A program made the translations under genes and the position numbers. This document shows, piece by piece, positions 33,201 through 37,580 of a DNA stretch of 37,580 bases; the first letter of the stretch is position 1, and each line of letters starts with the position of its first letter. The notes under the pieces were generated by a model. That model was not told where the DNA came from and did no database searches. It worked only from the letters and a program-made list of their open reading frames with translations. Source of the stretch: Acidobacteriaceae bacterium (GTDB lineage Bacteria; Acidobacteriota; Terriglobia; Terriglobales; Acidobacteriaceae); assembly GCA_030041305.1 (NCBI GenBank), contig JASHOC010000080.1, positions 1 through 37,580 of the forward strand, in the 5' to 3' direction.

Positions 33201-34983
33201 CGCGCTCGCCGTCCACGTCCGACTCCCACACCAGGCTGCCGCCCTCCTGAATGCCGTCGAGCGGGTTGGTGTGCGTAAAGGCCTTCGGGTCGCAACAGAG
33301 CACACACGTCACGTGGCGCAGATCGCAGTTGACGCGGATGCGCTCCTTGGCTGCGACGAGGAAATAGCTGGTCGGCGCGCCTTTTTTCTCCGAGCCATAT
33401 TTCGGATTGGCGCTGACGTGGATCACTTCCTTGGGATTGCCCAATTCGTCGGTGAGGTGGTCGCGCTCGAAGAGGAGGTCATTGAGATCGCCGAGAATGG
33501 CGCCCAGGTTCTTGCCGGTGGTGATGGCGCCCCACCCGCCGATGGAGTGGAAGCGCACCGCAACCGCGCCTTCGGGCAACAGCGACGGCGTTTCGTCGGC
33601 GATGACGGAATAGGGGTGCTCGACGCCGAGGACAAAGAAAGTCGTTCCATCGGCTGCGGTTTTGCCGTCGGTGCGGGCGCGGCCGGCAGTGGCGAATTCG
33701 AATGCTCCGATGACGTGCTCGGGCCGGAAGTCCCGCGAGCCCAGTCCGTAGCTTCCGCCGAAGAACCGGGGAACTTCTTCGAGGGTAATCGTCGGCAGTC
33801 CGCTGGCGCCCTGAACGGCTTTCGAAAACGCAGTGCGAATATCACGGCCCAAGGGATTGTCGCCGGCCAGCGCTTCATCGGTTCGCTCGAGAATGATGAC
33901 GTTCTTCTTGCCCTTAAGCGCGTTGACAATGGCCGCCTCAGGGAAAGGGCGGATCACGTTGACGTGAATCGAGCCCACGCTCGACCCGCGTGTTTCGCGC
34001 AAATAGTCCACGGCGGCCTCGATATTTTCCGCCGCCGAACCAAGCGAAACGAAAACCGTGTCGGCGTCCTCGGTCTTCCACCCCACGGACGAAGAACTGT
34101 CCGTGGGGGCCCCGGTCTTGTATTCGCTCACCAGCCCATAGCGCCGGCCGGTCAGCGCGGCGAATTTCTCGTATGCGTCTTCCAGGAAGCCCAGAATCGG
34201 CTCAGCGAAGTTGTTGCGCCGGGCCACCACGCCCTGCATGTAGTGCTCCTGGTTCTGCACCGGTCCCAGCATCATGGGGTTGGTCAAATCCATCATCTTC
34301 GGCACGCGGCGACGGGTGGGTCCGAAGAGCGTGCGCTGCGCCTCGGTGGGGCACTCAATGACGTCGTCGGGCGCGCCCAGATACTCGCGGATCAGCTCCG
34401 ACTCGTGCTTGTAGAAGGTGCGCTCCAGGTGGGTGGTCAGGAAGCCGTCCATGATGTTCATGCCCGGCGTCAGGCTCAATTCCGTCACCCGGCGCAGGAT
34501 GAGCGCCTGGTCGGCGGCCTGCTGCGCGTCTTTGCCGAACAGCATGATCCAGCCGGTGTCGAGCGCGCCGTAAATGTCATCGTGGCCGCAGTGTACGTTG
34601 AGGGCGTGCTTGGTGAGCGCGCGGGCGCCGACTTCCAGCACCATGGTCGAAGCTTTGCCCGGAGCATGGTAGTACTGCTCCACACCGTACACAACTCCCT
34701 GCCCGGAGGTGAAGTTCACCACACGCTTGCCGCACACCGAGTGAGCGATGGCGCCGCCCTGGGCCGCGTGCTCGCCCTCGGCCTCGATGGCCAGCGTATT
34801 GCCCCCGAAGACGTTCAGATGACCTTCGGCATACGCTTGCTGGAAAAGCTCCCCGCCTTCGGTGGAAGGCGTAATCGGATAAAAAACGCCGGCGTCGGCG
34901 ATGCGCGTTTCGGTGTGATACGAAACTAACTGGTTCCCGTTAGCAGTGACCCGGATGCCCGGATAGCGAGCGGCAGCTTTCAT
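30250..34983 (-). CDS. nifJ: Pyruvate:ferredoxin (flavodoxin) oxidoreductase, unusually long
   Basis: A TPP/Fe-S enzyme interconverting pyruvate + CoA and acetyl-CoA + CO2 with ferredoxin. At 1577 aa it is clearly longer than the usual 1170-1230. Order: alpha domain (DAGVFYPITPSTEGGELFQ, GNTLAIEAEGEHAAQGGAIAHSVCG); domain II to about 470; gamma domain (about 490-690, VRFHSIGGWGAITTGKNL); two 4Fe-4S motifs CTQCMECISVCP (about 805) and CKGCAACVTACG (about 935); beta domain with GDGACAGCGEKSVLRSI (about 1018) and the TPP motif VGGDGGIGDIGYQN (about 1245); then a C-terminal extension. Two insertions interrupt conserved segments: residues about 289-302 (in-frame palindrome) and about 715-748. The ribosome site AGAGGGA is near ATG 34983. 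Confidence 0.94.
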   Translation of the reverse strand: MKAAARYPGIRVTANGNQLVSYHTETRIADAGVFYPITPSTEGGELFQQAYAEGHLNVFGGNTLAIEAEGEHAAQGGAIAHSVCGKRVVNFTSGQGVVYGVEQYYHAPGKASTMVLEVGARALTKHALNVHCGHDDIYGALDTGWIMLFGKDAQQAADQALILRRVTELSLTPGMNIMDGFLTTHLERTFYKHESELIREYLGAPDDVIECPTEAQRTLFGPTRRRVPKMMDLTNPMMLGPVQNQEHYMQGVVARRNNFAEPILGFLEDAYEKFAALTGRRYGLVSEYKTGAPTDSSSSVGWKTEDADTVFVSLGSAAENIEAAVDYLRETRGSSVGSIHVNVIRPFPEAAIVNALKGKKNVIILERTDEALAGDNPLGRDIRTAFSKAVQGASGLPTITLEEVPRFFGGSYGLGSRDFRPEHVIGAFEFATAGRARTDGKTAADGTTFFVLGVEHPYSVIADETPSLLPEGAVAVRFHSIGGWGAITTGKNLGAILGDLNDLLFERDHLTDELGNPKEVIHVSANPKYGSEKKGAPTSYFLVAAKERIRVNCDLRHVTCVLCCDPKAFTHTNPLDGIQEGGSLVWESDVDGERAWENLPLWARRQIIQKKIRVFTLPGFDIARKATDRADLQLRMQGNAFLGAFFAVSNLLEEFGITQEQYRNVVHKQYVKKFGRMGEAVVQSNMEVMLQGYDRVKEIAIGELAAADHSTLRGQALLPILEPVPAFAEAGSCGIGRRSTPLPAGQDARPPIATISAFDAEFRSHFGYNQPATPLAAMGVIAAATGDTASKYVARRETPLYIPENCTQCMECISVCPDTALPNCSQDLSIILSTAVSRYVSDTGERRKMLEKLPEIEKLTRQRMVAEMKTGTALPSIIREVTESVDGFSPEAKAQFYAIIDKVPMAYQKTNAIFSTPERKQPGSGGVFSIFVSDLCKGCAACVTACGEHNALRMVQETEEVNAEHETGTAFLNLLPDTRQKYLGLFNAANPTDSKTATLRNMLMVRTNYDALVAGDGACAGCGEKSVLRSIAAVTEAYMRPVFHAKSDRFVAKAGELEKNGAARLAALKEANPQEYARMRKAIAHLVMSLGGEDDKDTQARIAAYEAEHGAITDAQLIEAIAAVLLTEAFNHKNLQPIDGRLANGMSVMAMAAHTGCNTVYGSTSPNNPHPYPWMNSLFQDGVTIGWLMGESFIVDHGRRSVVPERLADMLLFRDSAITEEEYYNFTHFTDALMTDQEIIELPKVWVVGGDGGIGDIGYQNTSKVILQNRPNVKVVMLDTQVYSNTGGQNSDSTPMLGGNDMNVFGAATQGKNTEKKTVAETFLAGHGSPFVAQVSMANAPKLYRAILDGLEYRGTMFLQAFTTCQPEHGVPDDMALFQAQRVRDSRGAPEFVFDPRKGESYQESLDIKGNPSIDLDWYETKDKNTGETRRYTVAHWCTTEARFRNHLKKIKPEPAAKMISLDNMLVRITQQDVVYRRYLDPKHRSFIPDFGVYITFEENGKTEYRALSRQLVMFCVERRKAWRMLQSKAGVKNREYEAQKAILAEVDAGKLPLDEFFAHAHELLAERLGNAVLAKA
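32767..32839 (-). repeat. Low-complexity insertion in nifJ bounded by GGAGCGCC direct repeats
   Basis: GGAGCGCC occurs at 32767-32774 and 32832-32839 (period 65). The enclosed DNA has a CCCGC/GCGGG palindrome (near 32793-32812) and encodes an LPILEPVPAFAEAGSCGIGRR-like Pro/Ala/Gly-rich stretch between the gamma domain and the first Fe-S domain, where related enzymes have a short linker. Confidence 0.45.
34071..34119 (-). repeat. 36-bp palindromic insertion in nifJ between 7-bp direct repeats
   Basis: CGGTCTT occurs at 34071-34077 and again at 34113-34119. The 36 bases between the GGTCTT copies (34078-34113) hold a perfect 10-bp inverted repeat CCCCACGGAC (34081-34090)/GTCCGTGGGG (34099-34108) with an 8-base loop. 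Removing one 42-bp unit restores the smooth sequence SEYK-TEDADTVFVSLGSAAE; with it the protein gains TGAPTDSSSSVGWK. Confidence 0.75.
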
Positions 34984-35414
34984 AAATCCCTCTCAAGAGA
35001 CCCGTCTTTCAGGTCTGCGCTTGTATGTACAGTGCGCCTCTGGCGCTCGGATAAGTGCGGCGCGGCCCTTTTGCCAGCGCCTGGTTCATCGCTCCGTCGG
35101 GCCGAGTGAAGCTGCGGCCACTTCGATCTACCCCTGCAAATTGTATGAGGCCTGTACGGAGAGCAGGAAGCCCAAAGGGGAGAGAGTCTTTCCCGCCAGA
35201 AACAGCCCACTTTCCAGTATGCGCCCGAAATGGAGACGGCGTGCCAAGACATGGTACGGAAAGGGAGGTCAGTGGAACCTGAGGCGACCTTCATCCGGCC
35301 GGCTTAGGGATTTCCTTGGGCGAGCAGAGGTTCATTGCCCGGTCGCGCCTCTTGCCTTCTCGGCAAGGGCCGCCTTCTGCGTGCGCTAGGATATAGACAG
35401 GATTGAGGCTGTGG
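34984..35414. other. 431-bp divergent gap between nifJ and the ABM gene
   Basis: No gene is supported. A minus-strand TACAAT (35140-35145) could be a nifJ -10 but lacks a -35. A 6-bp hairpin CTTGCC-TTCTC-GGCAAG lies at 35351-35367, just before the ABM gene. Nothing else was recognised. Confidence 0.35.
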
Positions 35415-35711
35415 ATGTTCGTCGTGGTTTGGCGGTTCGAGATCGCCGAAGACAAAATGGGCAGTTTTGAGGCCGCTTATGGTCCTGAAGGCGCGTGGGC
35501 CCAGCTCTTCCGCAAATCGCCAAACTATTTGGGAACCGAGCTGCTCCGCGACGCCTATGTTCCGGGCGGGTATCTCACCATCGACCGGTGGGCCAGCGAA
35601 GCCGATTTCCGGGCGTTCCGCAAGGAGCACGACCCCGAATACGAGACCCTGGACCGGGAATGCGACGCTCTGACGGGTCGTGAAAGCCGCATTGGGGCGT
35701 ACACGGCTTGA
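35415..35711 (+). CDS. Antibiotic biosynthesis monooxygenase (ABM)-fold small protein
   Basis: 98 aa from ATG 35415 (GAGG at 35405-35408). MFVVVWRFEIAEDKMGSFEAAYGPEGAWAQLFRKSPNYLGTELLRD ... GGYLTIDRWASEADFRAFRKEHDPEYETLDRECDAL follows the dimeric alpha/beta-barrel (ABM/EthD-like) pattern, with a strand-helix-strand-strand order and the conserved YLTIDRW strand. Members include quinol monooxygenases, heme-degrading proteins and simple ligand binders; no catalytic residues allow a choice. It sits alone between nifJ and recA. Confidence 0.75.
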   Translation: MFVVVWRFEIAEDKMGSFEAAYGPEGAWAQLFRKSPNYLGTELLRDAYVPGGYLTIDRWASEADFRAFRKEHDPEYETLDRECDALTGRESRIGAYTA

Positions 35712-36060
35712 AGCGCCAAGTCCCGCCACTCCATCCTGAATCGCTCCCCGCGATGCCGTTCGACCCAGCGATCGGTTCGGTGGACATCCTTCATCAGCTG
35801 CAACTCTAAGGCGATCGCTCCCAGGTTGATGATCGGCATCGATTTTTGACGCAGTTAATCGTTGATGAAGCAAGGCCGCGCTTTTTCGAGTTTGTGACAG
35901 CGAACACCGGACCTCGCAGTCTTCTCCGTTTTTTCGCTCTTATCTACTGTCTCAGCGCGTCTCATTTTGCTACAATCCGATGGAAATCCAATTTCAGCCC
36001 TCGCCGTTTCCTGCGAAGAAAACCAAAGGCGCGGGGTGAGCGTTTGAAGGAGCCCTGCCG
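35712..36060. other. Gap upstream of recA with its promoter region
   Basis: 349 bases without a supported gene. Apart from the extended -10 at 35968-35976, it contains an AT-richer segment (35840-35970). A short open stretch on the minus strand overlapping the ABM gene was not judged coding. No clear LexA/SOS palindrome was recognised. Confidence 0.45.
35968..35976 (+). promoter_or_regulatory. Extended -10 promoter (TGC-TACAAT) of recA
   Basis: TACAAT at 35971-35976 preceded by TGC gives an extended -10. The hexamer 17 bases upstream (TGTCTC) is a poor -35, as often with extended -10 promoters. The leader would be about 80 bases. Confidence 0.5.
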
Positions 36061-37137
36061 ATGCCCATTGTGGACGAACGCGCCAAAGCCGTAGAACTTG
36101 CCCTTGCACAAATCGAAAAACAGTTTGGGAAGGGGTCGATTGTGCGGCTTGGCTCCCGCGAGGCCTTGTTGCCCATTGCGGTGATCTCCACCGGATCCAT
36201 CAGCTTCGACGCCGCCCTGGGCGTGGGCGGCATTCCCCGCGGCCGTGTCACGGAGGTCTTCGGTCCCGAGTCCTCCGGAAAGACGACCATCACGCTGCAA
36301 GTGATTGCGGAGGCGCAGCGCCAGGGTGGCATGGCGGCGTTTGTGGACGCCGAGCACGCGCTCGATCCGGGGTACGCCAAGAAGCTGGGTGTGGACGTGG
36401 ATAACCTGCTGGTTTCTCAGCCAGATAGCGGTGAGCAGGCGCTTGAAATCACCGAGGCTCTGGTCCGCTCTGGGGCGATTGATGTGCTGGTAGTCGACTC
36501 GGTGGCGGCGCTCGTGCCCAAAGCCGAGCTCGACGGCGAAATGGGCGACAGCCATGTGGGATTGCAGGCCCGGCTCATGTCGCAGGCGCTGCGCAAGCTG
36601 ACGGGAACGGTCTCGAAGTCGCGCACCGCCCTTGTCTTCATCAACCAGATCCGCGAAAAGATCGGCGTGATGTTCGGAAACCCGGAAACCACCACCGGCG
36701 GCCGCGCATTGAAGTTCTACTCATCGGTGCGGATCGATATCCGCCGCATCGCCGCCGTCAAGGAAGGCGACGCCGTGGTTGGCTCGCGGACCAAGGTCAA
36801 GATTGTCAAGAACAAGGTGGCCGCGCCTTTCCGCGAGGCCGAGTTCGACATCCTCTATGGGGAAGGGATCAGCCGTGAAGGCGACGTGTTGGATCTTGCC
36901 GTTACCCACAATATCGTCGAAAAATCCGGCGCCTGGTATAGCTACCGCGGCGAGCGCATCGGCCAGGGCCGCGAAAGCGCCCGCTCCTTCCTCAAAGAAA
37001 ACCGGGACATTTTCGCCAAAATCGATGGCGAACTGCGCAAGCGCTTGAACATCGGAGCTGTGAAGGCTGAGATTCCCGCGGTCCCCGCCACGGGTCCGGC
37101 AGAGGCCAAGGAAGCCGTCCGCGCCAAGCGGGGATAA
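36061..37137 (+). CDS. recA: Recombinase RecA
   Basis: 358 aa, normal length. It mediates ATP-dependent strand exchange and stimulates LexA self-cleavage. [15 protein letters not shown] and [45 protein letters not shown] (Walker A) open the core; [75 protein letters not shown] (Walker B and L1) and [28 protein letters not shown] (L2) are intact. The C-terminus is short and Ala/Glu/Lys-rich. The ribosome site AAGGAG is at 36047-36052. No intein is present. Confidence 0.98.
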   Translation: MPIVDERAKAVELALAQIEKQFGKGSIVRLGSREALLPIAVISTGSISFDAALGVGGIPRGRVTEVFGPESSGKTTITLQVIAEAQRQGGMAAFVDAEHALDPGYAKKLGVDVDNLLVSQPDSGEQALEITEALVRSGAIDVLVVDSVAALVPKAELDGEMGDSHVGLQARLMSQALRKLTGTVSKSRTALVFINQIREKIGVMFGNPETTTGGRALKFYSSVRIDIRRIAAVKEGDAVVGSRTKVKIVKNKVAAPFREAEFDILYGEGISREGDVLDLAVTHNIVEKSGAWYSYRGERIGQGRESARSFLKENRDIFAKIDGELRKRLNIGAVKAEIPAVPATGPAEAKEAVRAKRG

Positions 37138-37247
37138 GGCCCAAAATCGCCATAGCGCATCGTCGGACAATTTGCCGCAGAGCGGGGCAGGGCAAACGCA
37201 TCTTAAACGCTATATGCAGCGGGAGATAGTGGGGATGAGATGGGGAC

Positions 37248-37395
37248 ATGGAGAGTCCCCTGAGCTATTTCGCCGAGTTGAAGGACCCGCGGGTGGAGCG
37301 GACGCGGGAGCACCTTCTGGAGGAGATACTGCTCATCGCCATCGCCGCGATTCTAAGCGGAGCCAACGGCTGGAATGAAATCGAGAAGTGGGGTA
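37248..37395 (+). pseudogene. ISAs1-family transposase, N-terminal fragment
   Basis: MESPLSYFAELKDPRVERTREHLLEEILLIAIAAILSGANGWNEIEKWG matches the N-terminal DDE-associated domain of ISAs1/H-repeat transposases (usually about 370 aa). After EIEKWG the family similarity stops abruptly and the frame ends at 37442. The break coincides with the left edge of an IS1595-type element. The ISAs1 left end may be in CAGGGCAAACGCATCTTAAA around 37187-37206, between the recA stop and this gene. Confidence 0.75.
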
Positions 37396-37580
37396 GCTCC
37401 CTTAATACAGTAGACTCAAGATATTGTGGTTCGCGCGTCTGAAGTTTCAAAACAGCTTGATTATCCAGGCACTTGGCAGCAGTTTCGCGCGTGGTTTCCC
37501 GACGAGCAATCGTGCGTTGCCTATCTGGAGCGGCTGCGTTGGCCGACGGGTTTTCGCTGTCCAGGATGCGCTGGCGAGAA
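37391..37580 (+). mobile_element. IS1595-type insertion sequence, left part (runs off the window)
   Basis: It starts about 37391 (GGTAGCTCCCTTAATACAG, the putative terminal repeat), where the ISAs1 transposase similarity ends, and continues past the window edge. The transposase begins inside it. The right end and target duplication are not visible, so the boundary is approximate. Confidence 0.6.
37426..37580 (+). CDS. IS1595-family transposase, N-terminal part
   Basis: Open from GTG 37426 to the window edge (51 codons). PGTWQQFRAWFPDEQSCVAYLERLRWPTGFRCPGCAGE is the zinc-ribbon N-terminus of IS1595-type transposases (CPxC plus the FPDE..C..YL..LRWP signature). The catalytic DDE domain would lie beyond the window. 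Confidence 0.8.
   Translation, partial: MVRASEVSKQLDYPGTWQQFRAWFPDEQSCVAYLERLRWPTGFRCPGCAGE

Noticed and set aside
32689..34929. A long open frame antisense to nifJ (and a similar one antisense to RNase R at 11688-12773)
   Set aside because: Same reason: GC-rich third positions on the real strand leave the opposite strand open. The sense products have intact catalytic motifs.
35840..36060. SOS box upstream of recA
   Set aside because: No convincing inverted operator matching a known LexA consensus was found around the extended -10, though the lineage's own LexA motif may differ.

Overview
This is a GC-rich chromosomal segment that reads like a soil-type Acidobacteriota genome, probably class Terriglobia. 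That placement rests on gene style and content: an aromatic amino acid supraoperon, a MerR-TPR fusion, a small Zn-ribbon/sigma-like HTH pair, a very large pyruvate:ferredoxin oxidoreductase, a bactofilin, and many dispersed palindromic repeats. It is an inference, not a database result.

Layout. 1-8534 (+) is an aromatic amino acid region: trpC (5' end cut by the window), trpF, trpB, trpA, an AroQ chorismate mutase, a DAHP synthase and prephenate/arogenate dehydrogenase (tyrA). It is interrupted between trpF and trpB by a 2-kb accessory block (AhpD/CMD-like protein, RelB/RelE toxin-antitoxin pair, small Cys-rich unknown), and before tyrA by a four-helix-bundle (S23-type) gene. 8539-12644 (-) holds an SLC13/ArsB-NhaD-type anion permease and RNase R. 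13007-13522 (+) is a bactofilin. 13675-16040 (-) holds a YncE-like beta-propeller protein and a diacylglycerol-kinase-family lipid kinase. 16041-17093 is gene-poor, with a TadG-like remnant. 17094-19406 (+) holds an SDR oxidoreductase and dnaB. 19510-20211 (-) is an XRE regulator. 20775-21508 (+) is a translationally coupled Zn-ribbon/sigma-like HTH pair behind a good sigma-70 promoter. 21974-23059 is a secreted alpha/beta hydrolase. 23301-25644 is hddA-gmhA-hddC for GDP-D-glycero-alpha-D-manno-heptose. 25983-28751 (-) is a PAS-GGDEF-EAL protein with a C-terminal CZB-like zinc domain. 29058-30011 (+) is a MerR-TPR protein. 30250-34983 (-) is a 1577-aa nifJ-type oxidoreductase. 35415-35711 (+) is an ABM-fold protein and 36061-37137 is recA. 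The right edge is an ISAs1-type transposase gene interrupted by an IS1595-type element.

The most striking non-coding feature is a family of six near-identical, exactly 117-bp, MITE-like elements (2002, 5429, 7521, 21648, 25658, 30082). Each has 14-bp terminal inverted repeats and a 10-bp-stem hairpin at its exact midpoint. All six lie in the same orientation, each just 3' of a plus-strand gene, and one supplies the last ten codons and the stop of its host gene. A single 113-bp element at 21820-21932 has the same architecture and a related central hairpin, so it looks like a sister family. In addition, nifJ carries a 36-bp palindrome inserted in frame between 7-bp direct repeats, and nifJ and RNase R each carry a further low-complexity insertion. 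The window therefore records active spread of small palindromic repeats through both intergenic and coding DNA.

No rRNA, tRNA or CRISPR array was seen.
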